Positions 22,568-34,997 of a stretch of DNA of 64,000 bases are shown here, piece by piece (position 1 is the first letter of the stretch; every line of letters starts with the position of its first letter). The notes beneath the pieces are model-generated. The model was not told the origin of the DNA. It was given only the letters and a program-made list of their open reading frames with translations, and did no database searches. The position numbers and the translations under genes were made by a program. The stretch comes from Glebionis coronaria (Eukaryota > Streptophyta > Magnoliopsida > Asterales > Asteraceae): assembly GCA_025667525.1 (NCBI GenBank), contig CM046880.1, positions 596,122,952 through 596,186,951 on the forward strand, given 5' to 3'.

Positions 22568-25254
22568 TGTAACACCTCGCTCCGAAAAGAGTTAAGGTAC
22601 TACTATTATGGTGTCACATTAAAAATATAATATTTTAAAAGGTCTAAAATGAAACTTTCTTAAAACTTCATAATACTCAAAGTAACACTTTAAAAATAGA
22701 AATCCCCAAAACAACAGGGTCCAAAATGAAAATGAACCAAATCATAAAATGTATTAAAGGTTTTATTAAACACTTGGGTGACTCTAAATGCACTCATCCA
22801 ACTCTCAACGTCAGACTCCCGCTTAATACCTGCCACATGGAAAAAGAAAAGACTGAGCAAAACACTCAGTGATCGGATATAACAAATATATGCACAAGTG
22901 AAGGAAATATATTGGAAGCAATGTAACATAATTAGATGAATAAAAGTAATAATGAGTACAAAGAGGGTGAAATAAAAGGTATAGGAAATGACCATGAGCT
23001 CATATAACATATCACATATCATATCAAATCAAACAGACAGATTGGTGTACATGGGTAGCTACTCCCATGTACCAGAAGTGATGTGGGGCATATAACACAT
23101 ACCATCCACTCACTAAATCATATCCAAAATTTCCAAAATCCAAAAGCCTAGGATGCATCCATACGCCCCCTACAAATCCATCAAAGCACGTATACTAGCT
23201 CATGACTAGTAAAATATATATCCAAAATGGCCAATCCAAAAAGGGAACACCAAGATCTAATCACATCTTCCCAGATGGTGTCATGTTGTTGGTGCATCAA
23301 TCGACATGGTCATGGTACCTCCATGACTAGTTACAGAATATGGCTCGGGCATAAGGGTTCAAAATCAAAGGTCATAACAAAGCATATATCATAATTGGTC
23401 CAAAAGAAGCATATGAATAAAAAATATCAAAGGGTTATAACGAATCAAAAGAATCAAAGGATCATATCAAATCAGCTTTTAAACTTACGGGGAACATAGC
23501 GATGGCATAGGGCATGATCAAAATAAAGACTGTACAAAAGAGAGTAGAAGGGCTCTTACTAAAAGAACCGAATATTCGTACCATGTTGCCAAATCAAACA
23601 AAACCCATACAAAACAATGGGAAATCCTAATCTCGTGTCACCAAGGCTATAAACATACATACCATACATCACATATACTGATCTTTAATCATATAATACA
23701 AGTTTCCAAAAATAGGTGACTGACTCTCCAAAATAGGAGTTTCCTTGTTTAAAAGATTGTCGGTAATTAAGGTATGTTTCACTACTTAACTACCCCATGA
23801 CAAAATTCCCATAAACTCCCACAAAAATCACAGCGGTCAACCTATGGGTCAAAAAGGCCTCTGTAAAAGGGTGAAAGCCCAAAGGTTACCCAACCCAAGA
23901 TTCGACTAGAACATACAGAATGATGCGACAGTTTTGACCCATCTAACCTGCTGTAAAAAAATTAACAAAAATTCAGGAGATGCCCCAACATATGAATATC
24001 ACCCCCTGAAGTGGATTAAGTTAATTCGAATTATTAAAGTTCTTATAGCGTTTTTAGTGAACATGACTTTTTAGTCTTAAAAATCAGTTTTGACACCTTA
24101 TGGAAAAACAATAGTAACTCGACCCTAAAATGTTCTTAAACATAAATGAAGACAAGGTATGAAGACTAGATTCATAGGAATATATCATAGGCTATTGAAA
24201 CACATCAAATCCCATCCGAAAACTTGTTTTACCGCCCTTACAAGATTACTCAAAAATTGGAAAACCTTGGGTCTTAATTTGAGTTAACCATTTTAGGGTC
24301 TAGATCATATTACAAAGTCTTAGATCATTTAGTCATATAAAAACTTGTTTGGAACATATTAGGGCTAATCTAATCAGGATCTAACATGAGAAAATATTTT
24401 TAAGTCAAATCAATCACCATAACATGTTTTTAGGGTTTATAACCCTAAAAATCACATACTTATGAAAATAAACATAAAGCAAGATTACAGAAGGTGACAC
24501 AAGGATTAAGAGGCTTACATGAACAGAATATAAGGATGATAAACACTAAAAACCAAGAAAAACAATAGGATGGAGGAGAAAGATGAGTGAAGACACCAAA
24601 AACACCTAGAAACTGGAGGTTCTTCAATGGAGGCTTAGAGAAAATCTTAAGCAAAGTATCAATGGAGGTTTCGATGAATATGGGGAGTTATGGGAAGTAT
24701 GTATGTTCATAGGTGTTTAGGGATAGGGGTTTATGCAATTTTGGAAAGTAAATAAGAAGAATAAACATGTTTCAAAAATCTTTATACCCTTTCTCCTTTT
24801 GCAATATTTAGTCATAAAATCACACTTCTTCTCTCTTTTGGTGACAAAAACACATGACTAAAACCATGTAGGATTAGGTTAAATTTGATTTATTGCTAAG
24901 TTTACCTAAGTCTTACAAATAGCCTTAAACATTTACTCAAAATAAGGCCTTAACATTTTTAGAAACAAAACAAAATAAATATCTTTATATTTTAATAAGA
25001 AAACCGGCCCTAATTATTATTTAAGAAAATATATAATTTTTCTCATTTAAATAAACTTTATGTTATGTGATCAAAGGGTTTTATAACCTAAGATTTAGTT
25101 AGTTCAAAGTTATTTAAATAATTAAATGCATACTTTTAAAATTCCAAAAATGTAAAGAATTTTTAAAAATGAAATGATTTTTCAGAAATGACTTCAAATT
25201 TTCAAAATGACATAAATGACCGAAAATTCGTATTCTCAAAATATGAGTTTTATA
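22568..25254 (-). mobile_element. probable solo LTR of a Ty3 chromovirus
   Basis: It begins TGTAACACCTCGC on the + strand and shares blocks with the LTR at 56901-59843: CACTCAGTG near 22857 versus GCTCAGTGCACGG near 57238, AGGATGCA(T/C)CCATACGCCCC near 23151 and 57591, and CCTCCAT(G/A)ACTAG near 23318 and 57714. A candidate duplication attac flanks it (22563-22567 and 25255-25259). No primer site or polypurine tract adjoins either end, as expected for a solo LTR. The right terminus reads GTTTTATA rather than the expected GTTTTACA, so that boundary is less certain. Confidence 0.6.
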
Positions 25255-25493
25255 ATTACCCTTTTTAGTCTCAAAAAGATTCAAACATCTATGTGTTTCA
25301 ACTTATATCACCTCAAACAAATAATTTATTTTTCACCAAATATCTAACACATTTAATATACTACCATCACAATAGCAAATGACCATCAATATACAATCCA
25401 CTATCTATACAAATCTATGGTGGATTATACACACACAAGATGTGTAATCTTCTTCATAAACACTTAAAAAAGACTAACAATATAATCCACCAT
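25255..25493. other. AT-rich spacer with a 13-bp inverted repeat
   Basis: ATGGTGGATTATA (25417-25429) is repeated in inverted form as TATAATCCACCAT (25481-25493), ending exactly where the next LTR starts. Nothing else is recognisable. Confidence 0.5.
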
Positions 25494-27451
25494 TGTAGAA
25501 ACTAGAAGGGGGGTTGAATAGTTTCTAGTTACTTTTCAAAAAATTTGGCATAAACCCACTGTGCACGGTTCTTTAAACATACCCGCGGTTCTTTATCACT
25601 AACGAACTGCGTGTCCCTTTAAGGAACCGCCTACAGTGGACGATGCCATTTGTTACATGTTAAACTTTAACAATCCTTTGTATCAAATTCTCTATCAAGC
25701 TTGACTAGATATGAGATGTGTTTGATTGAAAGATAAATACTACAAGTAAGTAAACACACAATCACATCAAACCAAGAGTACATCAAGCAATAGTCTAAAT
25801 ACTAAGCACGCACGTACTAAGCATAAACTTTTCCGCAACTAGGATGTTTAGACTAAGTGATGTACACTTGACCATAATCTAAACATGAAGCACACAGGTA
25901 CTAAGCCTTAGCTTTTCCGCAACTTAAATGTTTAGATTATGAGATGCACACAACACACAACAACAAGTATGCAACTATAAATACATCTAATAAGGTAAAG
26001 ACATAAATATAAATGAAAGTACCGACACGATGATTTATAGTGGTTCGGTCACGAAGCTCCTCTTCGCCCTACTCCACTACTCGAGTACACCTTACTTGAG
26101 AGTTACTTCACTAGTCAACAAACTCCTTAAGGTGGAGAAACCATACACAACGCCGCTTATCCAATTTCCGACTCTAAGCGAAAAGTCGAGTCCTAATCTT
26201 AGGTAGGACTAATCTACACAATGTCGCCTACTTCACCATTTTCTGATACAAGGCTAGATGTCGAGTCCTAATCTTAGGTAGGACCAATCTACACACAACT
26301 TACACAACTTCCTAATTGACACACCAATTTGGATCTATACAACTACACAACTCTTCACAACTACACACCTACACAACTCTTCACAACTACCCAACTACCC
26401 AACTCTTCACCCTAGTTATGTTTTATGGCCCAACATAACAAATATTGTGTTTTATGGCATAAACACATAAACCATATAACTCTAAGTACTCACGACTTAG
26501 ATCTATGACTCTAACACTTTATCCAAGTATTAACAAACTTAGATCTACACAACTAACACCTAATCCAAGGATACCCATCTCTTGGATCTACTACCCTTAC
26601 AAACACATCCAAGTGAACCCAACACTTGGATCTTCTACATATACATAGTAGTAAAACAATGATTTGATCTAGAAGGAGAGATCTTCATCATGTTATGAAC
26701 CCAACACTTCATGGTAATGAAAGTGTTCTTCTTTTTGCACTTGAGAGAATGAGAGGATTAAAGGAGAGAATCACATCTTAAACAAGATTAATCTAAACTA
26801 ACTAATCAAGGAGTTTAAAGATGTTTTTCAAGAAACTGTGCAAAAAGGGTTGAAAGAAAAGCTGGAAATGATCCACTATTTATAGGGAAACAATGCAACG
26901 GCTATAAAGACCTGCGGTTCCTTAAATGCCCCCGCGGTTCCTTATCAATAAGGAACCGTGGTTCCTTTAAGGAACCTCTGGCTTGGAGACCGTGCATTTT
27001 TGTCCTGTAGTGGGGAAATACCATTTATACCCTCAAAGGATATTCCTTTGGCATTTGGAATATGCCAAATTCAAATTAAAAAATATTCTTTGGAATATAC
27101 CTTAGAGAATATTCTTTGGAATATTCCAAATTGAAATTTCTATTTTCTTTTTAATAAAACATTTTCTTAAAAATAAAGTTTACTAAAATCTTTTGTCACA
27201 TTTGACTAAATGTGAGTTTTAAGAAAATATTAATCCTTGATCACTTAGTTAGGTTAATGACATGTTTATTCATACCTTGAGTGATTCATGCCGAATGTGA
27301 TCTTGGAGGTGTCGAGAGAAGTATACAAATGTATTCTTGAGTGATTACGAGAACCTTAACATTTTACATAGTGTATTGTGAGTTATACGTTTGTCATCAA
27401 CAAAACACAAAGAGATTATATCGACAAAACATTGTAATGTTTGCACTAACA
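25494..27451 (-). mobile_element. SIRE-like Copia 3' LTR
   Basis: On the minus strand it starts TGTTAGTGCAAACATTAC and ends in a C-rich stretch, CAACCCCCCTTCTAG...TCTACA; both ends are typical of SIRE/Maximus LTRs. It is 1.96 kb long and is preceded (minus sense) by the tract AAAAGGGGGAGAT, the SIRE polypurine hallmark. Two copies of an approximately 75-bp GGTTCCTT-rich block lie inside it (25563-25640 and 26911-26986). No second LTR is present in the window. Confidence 0.65.
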
Positions 27452-27470
27452 ATCTCCCCCTTTTAGAGAC
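27452..27470 (-). other. SIRE-type polypurine tract
   Basis: Minus strand CTCTAAAAGGGGGAGAT directly before the LTR that begins TGTTAGTG. Confidence 0.7.
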
Positions 27471-28599
27471 AGGAAGTCAATTCCAATAGTTGCCTGATGC
27501 CCTGATCAATAACACAGAGCACAATTTATTCGAAGGGTTACAAAGCTCACTTTCAAGCAAGTAATTCAATATCAACATTAAAACATAGCAGAAGCATTCG
27601 TTAACACTTGCGAGATACATAAGTCTTTTGTGCACGTCATTTCCTTGCACTTCCGAACGGATAATTTCCATAAATACTATCATCTCAAGTCTGGTCAACA
27701 AATTTAACGGAACTCAATAAAAAAACGTTCTAAAGAACAATAAGACGGACTTCCCTCCAATTTTAAATGACTGATCCTAACAGGCTATCATTAGTTAAAA
27801 GTTATCAAGATAATAACATATAATTACTAAAGGCATTCTACTTAGGAAATGAGGTACCCTCGTATTTTGGCCACTGATCCTAAATCACTTCTATTATTAA
27901 ATTATAGATGGCTAAAGAATAAACTAGTACATAGAAACAACCAACCAAATAAATCACTACAAAAATTTAAGTATTATCAAAACATTATCTGTCAAACATC
28001 AACCACCAATTATCACAACTTTATAAATGAAATCACATTTGACACACTTAGATGATCTCGTTTAGCTCGAACAGATTAATTCGGCTTATCCGAGTATTCA
28101 ACTCCCATGTCAATCAATGAAACACTCAAAATGAAACTGTAACCGAATTCAGTTATCACTACTTCAAACAACAGAACCATCTGCGCTATAATCACACACA
28201 CACACACACACACACACATTCATGTAATTGACTCCATTCACAACCGAACCGTAACAACGAAATCCATTAACAACCACATAATTAGTTTCAAAACATGAAA
28301 CCCTAAGAACATAATCCATTCACAATGAAATTGATACATTTATAATCGGAGCATCAATCAGAATACATAAATCGAATTGTAATCTGAATGTGATGGAGAC
28401 TTACTTGATTATATCGATTGCTGAGTTTGTTGATAAGCCGCTCAATTTTATGGGAAAACTAAAAGTGATTGGGTGTTTTTACATTTTAGGGGAAAGTTAA
28501 AAGTGATTTTGGTTTTATAAAAAATAAAAGCGTAGGGGTGGAATAAAAAATTTTGGAGGTGGAAATTAGGATCTTTCTAGAAGATATATTTAGCCCTTT
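27471..28599. other. spacer, probably remnant SIRE 3' interior at left
   Basis: No coding region is supportable. The part next to the polypurine tract is presumably the element's 3' untranslated interior. A (CA)n microsatellite occupies 28193-28218. Confidence 0.4.
28193..28218. repeat. (CA)n microsatellite
   Basis: About 13 uninterrupted CA dinucleotides. Confidence 0.95.
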
Positions 28600-28832
28600 T
28601 CCGATGGATTTACGAGGAATATGCATAGTCGTCACTAAGGTGTCGGAAATTTGTCGGTACGTTAAGTAAAATACTGATGGATTACCGACAGATATGTTAT
28701 CCCTCGGAAATCTGCCGGAAGTCTATCAGAAATGTACATCCATCGGTAATCAGACACAACATGGTCGGTAAATCAGCGACAGAAACTCGTCCGTCGGAAC
28801 TTCCGTTGGTGAAAGTCAACTTTCTAGTAGTG
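28600..28832 (-). mobile_element. terminal region of a CACTA (En/Spm-type) DNA transposon
   Basis: The segment ends with TTTCTAGTAGTG at 28821-28832, which on the minus strand is CACTACTAGAAA, a standard CACTA terminal inverted repeat. Inside it, short GTCGGTAA, CCGACAGA and GTCGGAA motifs recur in both orientations, as in CACTA subterminal regions. The opposite terminus was not found, so this is one end of a truncated or interrupted copy. Confidence 0.7.
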
Positions 28833-29232
28833 TAATACTGCAACTTGAGAGTAGAGACTATAACATGAAATATATATAGTTTCTGTTTGTGCTAAGATTT
28901 GATTATACGATATACACATAACTTATCACTGTTGTTTTTTGTTAGTTTCAAACTTTCAAATATAAAGAAATAGTTGTTGCAATGCAAATAAGAAAACGCA
29001 ATTAGATATATATCAACTTTGCAAGACTCCAAAGTTCGTATACACCTTTTTCTCACACGATACTTGGCGTCTTGAAAAAAGTCAGTCCGTTCTTCAAACA
29101 ATAAAACTCATCACATAACATGCAATATTTACATGAAACACGTCAAACAATTAACAGATGAACAAATGTAAAGATGAAACATGTCCTATGATGCTATGAA
29201 ACACAATATTGATCAACAAATAACTAAGTCTT

Positions 29233-31653
29233 CTAAGACCAACTTGGTTCAATCCACGCATGAGCAGACCAAACAAATGTATTTCCAAGAAAACCACTTG
29301 CGTGCTCTTGAATATTTTCTCCATCAAATGTGTGATACATGCATGTATCGAGTGAATAGAACACTATCTTCCTATTCTTGGAATGCAATTGCGGAAAGAA
29401 GATCTTGTTTTCCATCTGTGGCATTTTGGCTTCAATGCAGAGACATGTTGCGTCACATATATAAATCATATGCTTTCCTACACCAGCAACTTTCTCCCAT
29501 TCTTGTTTAGATGCATTGTGCTTGAATACCTCAACATGTTGTCCACACTCGCCCACACTAACTAGTAACAAATGTTGATCGCATTTTGTTAAATATTTTT
29601 GTGTCGAAGATGAACAACTTTTAGGGGCTTTAGCTTCAACAAGCTTCCATGAGTAATCCATTTTGCCCAAGTTGTTAAAAACAATCAGCTCTCCTTCTTT
29701 ACACAAGGCATAAAGATCTTGACCATCAAATATTGAAGAACATATCGTATGTCTGTCTGGGCCGAGATTAAGTGTATGCCAATTTGGTTGCCAATTTAGT
29801 TCTTCCCAATTTATAAATTGGAAGTGAGCTTGCCAAGGCCCTACAGTAGTAAATCCAACCACGATACAACTAGTGGAAGTAGGTGACGCTGAAAAAGTTA
29901 AGCTTTCGAAGTGAGTTTGTGATTTCGGAAGCTTTCGAAGATCATTTGTGAAAGGGTTATATAATACATAGCACCTGAAGCGAGTCTCAAACAGCAACCA
30001 ACCAAAGCTTGAACAAAATATTTTATTTTCAACAATTGATATCTTGGATTTTTTCTTGAAGTAGTTGTCGCCAAGCACCGGATCTATGAAGGTGATCATA
30101 TCTTGATTTTTTTCTACCACTATGAGCCAAGGTGAAACTAATGAGTATGTTTGCAATCTCTGTATTGATCTTTTGTTGCTCCAGTTAATCAAAGGTGCTG
30201 CCAAATGACATCGTTTGCATGTAGCACGGAAGTTCATGTATTCGACACCAACATAATGCTCCATAATGGACTCCAAAAGATGAGACGGGATATTGAGGAG
30301 ATGTGATGCATTAATATCAACCCTATCATCCAATATTTCATCGTTGTTATTCATCTCTGATTTAGAATCATCTACGCATTTGGCTTCTGGATGATCATCT
30401 TCTAGCCTACATAAATTTCAATATGCAATTTCACTAAAACACAGCAGACTTCATAAATATTAAAAGTTAAAAAAACATAGGTACAAAACTATTAAAAACC
30501 TATAGTAAAACACACCTGCATTCCCACCACATTGATGCATCACTTGCAGGCAGCATTCGAGATGGTGTAGACCATACGGAGATGGTATTATCTTTGACAT
30601 GGTACGAGTATATTGTTTTGCCCATTTTGCAACGAATGTGTAACCTCCTAGCTCGGAGGCAATTACACTGCTATAAGATACCGAGTGATCACGGGAAAGA
30701 TCCAAACAGAATATGCCGTCTTTGAGGTCATCCATTTCTTTCCATAACCCATCAACCTTGAGTATGTCTTGTAAATCCAGTCGTTGAAAATCGTCATCAG
30801 TTATCTCCCAGTCTTTGAGACCTTCTAATTCTTCCCACTTTATGCTAGTCATGTCTATTTTAAACACATATACATCAACAAGTTTATTATGTTTTTCTTT
30901 AGTTTCTTCATCAAAGTATACATCAATCCAGAACAATTCTGTACAAGATCCATACAAATACTCAATCGCGTCCTCACCAGAAGGAATCCGATAGGAAGGA
31001 TTGTCTGTAAGAGGGTATGGCCCGAACATCATTAGTGTTATTGCAACTTCCTTATCCGTAACCTTAATATCTATATGTATGACGAATGGAATAAAAGAAC
31101 CATCCGTACTCAAGCCATATACTTTACCATTGCAACAAGTTAGGCTGTGTAATAATTCACCATCTAAAGTTAATTTCTTGAGTTGCCTGGCGTACGACAT
31201 TTCGGTCCATCTAGACTTTTTTCTTTTACAATCTAGCCTACAAAATACAAAGGTAGGTTTATTGGATCTCGTTAACAAAAGAATTGAACTCAGATCATCG
31301 GGAGGAGCAGACAAACAACCCAGTCTGATAGATTCATAGTCTCCATCTTTCAAAATCAAGGTGGGGAGGCGTATGATCTTAGAAGTCACAGGGTTCCAAA
31401 GAGACCACTTAATGTTGTGTGAATGATCAGAGAGTATTACCCATCCATGAAAACTTCCATGGATACGTTTCCCGAATAACTCTGGGATTTGACACGGATA
31501 ATGAGGCAACTCGTCGCCTATAGTATAGAAAAACTGTTCATTAGTGACGCGTTCAGTGTCTTCTTCTAGACTTTGGGAAACCAACCATGGATATTTTGCA
31601 CATAACAGAGGCAATCGATCATCACAAACAGAACTACTAGAAACACTCTCCAT
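29233..31653 (-). CDS. tandem KIB1-4 (DUF295) beta-propeller protein with internal F-box
   Basis: Two coding segments join in frame: 31653-30516 and 30401-29233, with a 114-bp intron (donor CAG/GTGTGT, acceptor GCTAG/AAGATG). The product is 768 residues. The first part (MESVSSSS..., motifs LWNPVTSKIIRLPTL, GKVYGLSTDGSFIPF) is a DUF295/KIB1-4 propeller with no F-box. The second begins with an F-box (LLNIPSHLLESIMEH, FRATCKRCHLAAP, about residues 415-455) followed by another propeller (YVLYNPFTNDLRKLPKS, IFDGQDLYALCKEGELIVF). F-box proteins are substrate receptors of SCF ubiquitin ligases; the target is unknown. The ATG at 31653 was chosen because it directly follows an acceptor-like TTTAG of a 5'-UTR intron; MFRM upstream (31662) would then be intronic. 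An alternative is two separate genes, but the clean in-frame junction argues against that. Confidence 0.75.
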
Positions 31654-31654
31654 C

Positions 31655-31852
31655 CTAAACATGTAGATAACAATATTTAAAAGTTAGTAGTACTTATTAA
31701 TACGCATTACTCTAAGCTAATAACAGTACAACAATCCAAACACTAAAAAAGCTTAATGATTTAATAGAAGAAATCGGGAAAAAAAAGTGTTTATTTAAAT
31801 ATGCATGATAATAATCAAATTGTAATACTAGTTATGAACATTAGAATCGTAC
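31655..31852 (-). other. 5'-UTR intron of the F-box gene
   Basis: A donor GAG/GTACG at 31853/31852 and an acceptor TTTAG at 31655, one base upstream of the ATG, define a 198-bp intron. It is AT-rich. This splits a short leader exon (about 31940-31853) from the first coding exon. Confidence 0.5.
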
Positions 31853-31964
31853 CTCAGACTTGTTCGAGACTAAACGTAATTTGAATATTTAATCTGACAG
31901 TCGAGATGTTTAGTATTTGAATGTAATAATGTATGTCGTTTACGATCAAGGAGAACCGGAATAA

Positions 31965-31973
31965 CTATTTATA
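31965..31973 (-). promoter_or_regulatory. TATA box of the F-box gene
   Basis: Minus strand TATAAATAG, about 110 bases upstream of the predicted 5'-UTR splice donor. It would place transcription start near 31940. Confidence 0.5.
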
Positions 31974-32869
31974 AGATATAATTCCAAGCAGAAAAGGAAA
32001 GCACGTAGGTTTAGGAATGAATTTTTGTATCTTGCCATAATTAAGTTTCCTTTTTTTACTGTATAGTGATTTACCACGGTTTCATTATTCCATAAGTAAA
32101 CTTTTTCTTATTTTAACTTCCACGATCGCAAATTATCAACTACTACGTACGAGATTCGCCAATTCCTCCACACTGCTGCAGTTATATGATAGAACAAGCC
32201 TTTTTACGACACAATATAGTATATTTTTCTTATATGGTTGATCTGAATGAAAACCCCGCATGCATGTTAAGATCATAATTATTATGCAACATCTTGATCC
32301 TATCGTATCATGAGTCATCAACTTCCCATGTAGAAAGACAACCTATGATCCTTGTGAAAATATTAATATAGCGTATGTAGTTATTATTTATACAAGATAT
32401 GATTATTAATAAAAGACTAATAAAAGACTATAATGGAAGGGATCAATACTCGATCTCAAGTTGGGTCAAATGTCATCCGTTGCTAAGTTTTATTTAGAAA
32501 ACATGAATAACCAAGCCTTTGATTTTAGCTCAAAGAAAAAATTATAGGTGTATGGATGTTGTTGTTGCAAAATCAGGAAAATAACAGGTACTTAGTTATG
32601 TAAATTCTGTTACTTGGTTGAACTTTAGGATGGATTTGATCTTTTAACTTAGACATTGACAGCTTAGGTACAGTCCACATCAGAACTAGATTTCTGGTGT
32701 TATGAAAAAAGTGACTGTCACATCAACAATCCACTGTATAACATCAGAATTCAGGTGGTTTGATTAACACTATATTTTTGGTGTTCTGCCAATTTTTTTT
32801 CATTTAAATAAACAAACTATTTAAAATTAAATAAAATTCGTTAATAAACTTAAAAACGTTACAAATGAC
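31974..32869. other. intergenic, no gene seen
   Basis: AT-rich upstream flank of the F-box gene. Near 32680-32780 two partly palindromic blocks (CATCAGAA...TTCTGGTG and AACATCAGAATTC...TTGGTGTTCTG) resemble a decayed DNA-transposon terminus next to the Harbinger fragment. Confidence 0.4.
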
Positions 32870-33229
32870 TTAAAAAAACCTAAAAACACAAATTAATGAT
32901 TGATACTCCACAAATGTTTCACAAATCATGCGAAGGTCTTCATGAACTGTTTTATCACGAAGTTCTTTAAGTTTCCTTTGATGAGTCTCACAACGTTCAA
33001 TCCATGTTCGTTTAATATTTGGTGTTGGCAACACATACATGTCTCGATATTCACTAATCTCAAACTTTTGATCCTTCAAAATCATATTGTGTAGTATGAT
33101 GCAACAATAAAAGCCCCCAACGGTCATTTTTTTCGAAAAAACAAAAAGTAGTCGTTGGTGTTTCAAAATTTTTTTAAAAAAAATAAATAAAAAACCTATA
33201 ACGCGAGCCAGGTTGCAGTCTCGCGTCAT
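32870..33229 (-). pseudogene. PIF/Harbinger transposase C-terminal fragment
   Basis: A 119-codon open stretch has CCIILHNMILKDQ followed by a basic Arg-rich helix (WIERCETHQRKLKELRDK) and a terminal LRMICETFVEY. This matches the end of the DDE domain of plant PIF/Harbinger transposases, where the IILHNMI element is characteristic. The upstream catalytic aspartates are missing, and the first 35 or so residues are unrelated low-complexity sequence. It is a truncated copy and cannot encode an active transposase. Confidence 0.6.
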
Positions 33230-33370
33230 AGGCTCGCGTTATGGTATCATTCTGGGCTGGTGGGTACGACGCCAGAGCTCACGACGCGAGCGAGGGTGTA
33301 GCTTCTGACACCATGGTGCTCGCGTTTTCACTATGGCTCAAGCCATAGGCTACCGTACCCCAACCTCTAA
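33196..33370. repeat. GC-rich inverted-repeat block beside the Harbinger fragment
   Basis: TAACGCGAGCC and GGCTCGCGTTA form an 11-bp perfect inverted repeat about 20 bases apart (about 33198-33241). Further GCTCGCG or CGCGAGC copies follow near 33286 and 33320. The block is sharply GC-richer than its surroundings. Confidence 0.55.
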
Positions 33371-34701
33371 CTATTATCTATACCACTATAAAAAAAACTA
33401 TTTTTAACTCCGATTTTAATCTAAAACATCAAGTTCATCTCATATTATCTTCGAACCAAAAATTAAGATAGAGTAAGCGAATCTCAACCATATATCATTT
33501 TTAATTAAAATAAAGTGATATAATATTGATATTCTATTTATTTTGTAACAATTTTTGATAACAGCTTTTTAACAAATTATTGAAAATCACATTTATTTTA
33601 AGTCGAAATATTTTTTAGTTTATTTTTTTAATTGTCTAATTCACTATATTTTTTTTTAATATTTTGGCTCTTTTATTCAATATTCTTTCTTATATATTTT
33701 TGTGATTTTTTATTGCAGTTTTTTATGTTTATTTTATTTTGATTGAATATTTTTACAACTTAGTGTTAACAAGGGTTTAAGCCCGGGCTTCGTCCCGGGT
33801 TGTCGAGTGTTTTGTTGCGAGCAAATTAGCATCATAAAGATTAACATAATATCACACTACAACAATATCTAACTTTTTTTGTTTTAGTCTATACATGTTA
33901 GAAAAGCATCATAAAGGATAAGTAAATATTTGATTTTATGAATGCGCATGTGCCCATTTGTCTTTAGAAATCAGCAAATACATACAACTGATCATATAAG
34001 CATGCTTGTCTCTCCTCTTTCCTTTCATCAGTTGCTACATATGAAGGTTACGTGATGCCATAAATAAATCAAAAGGGCTCTTGGCACTGTTCACATCAAG
34101 TTAGGTTGTTTTTTAAGTTTCTCCTTCTTCACTTTATCTCACGTTGACCTACATACATGCATAATCCATCACTCAAATTAACAATTAACATGTAACGCTT
34201 TCTTGTTCACCTAAAAAACGACACACAAAGAAAAATTGAAGCATTGCGTCTATCTTCTGAGAACAATGAAATTCCGCATACTTTGATGTTCTGGTATAGA
34301 CGTTTCAAATTCAAAAAGGAGTGTTGGAAATTTAAAATCTTATTTCCTTTATAAGAGTGTTTGGAGGTGCATATTAGAGCTGTCAATCTGTTAACCAGAA
34401 CTATGCAATACAATCTAACCTCTTCACAGCTTGGCATCATGTATAGCCTTATGTAGATCAGTAATCCCCCTATATACAATGTAGGAAGTATAACGTAACA
34501 TGCGTAGATGGAAGTATTAACAAAATGACAAACATTACCAATTCTAATACATATTTCTTCTAGACTCTATTATATATATAATGTCTTTTTTATAACTAAT
34601 CCTGAGTGTTGAGTATTATATCTTATATATGTTACTGGGTAGTGAATTCGGTTAACATAACATTTTAATATGTTGAGAACCAAAAGCGAGGAATTTTTTA
34701 C
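33371..34701. other. intergenic, no gene seen
   Basis: AT-rich sequence. Its one striking feature is a hairpin, GCCCGGGCTTCGTCCCGGGT (33781-33800), in which CCCGGG pairs with CCCGGG across a short loop. No coding region is supportable. Confidence 0.5.
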
Positions 34702-34914
34702 CTGTTGCTCACTCACTGCCACGTATCCCCACTCGGCCATCAACGATTTTCTTTCTTTCTTTGGCATGTCAACCATTTCTGTTAAACGGGTCTCTTTCTG
34801 TTGTTGATCTAGACTAAACGCCACCACATAACCATCTTGCCTTTGAGGCCCAATTCCACCATAACGACCCTTGTGGGCCCATGTCCTCTTCTAGATAACC
34901 ACTTCCGCTTACAT
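34702..34914 (-). pseudogene. candidate 3' exon of an unrecognised host gene (frameshifted)
   Basis: The segment is bounded by an acceptor-like TTCTCAG (34915-34921) and a donor CAACAG/GTAAAAA at 34702. It reads DVSGSGYLEEDMGPQG in phase with the exon at 35823-35976. Then it must shift frame (near 34867) to continue as RYGGIGPQRQDGYVVAF ... MAEWGYVAVSEQQ. The second part is hydrophilic and looks genuinely coding. I do not recognise the family. The frameshift suggests a decayed gene or a mis-chosen boundary. Confidence 0.35.
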
Positions 34915-34997
34915 CTGAGAATCGTAAACGAACTTCCTTGCATAGCCTTTAAGCTACTCTGCAGAAGAACCTCTTTCACAATAACAGAAATTTAAAT

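Noticed and set aside
27955..27966. CACTACAAAAAT as the left end of the CACTA transposon ending at 28832
   Set aside because: Only the first six bases match the right terminus, and the flanking trinucleotide does not match taa at 28833-28835.
33781..33800. Helitron 3' terminus
   Set aside because: A hairpin is present but no CTAG-type end follows within about 15 bases on either strand, and no matching 5' TC end was seen.
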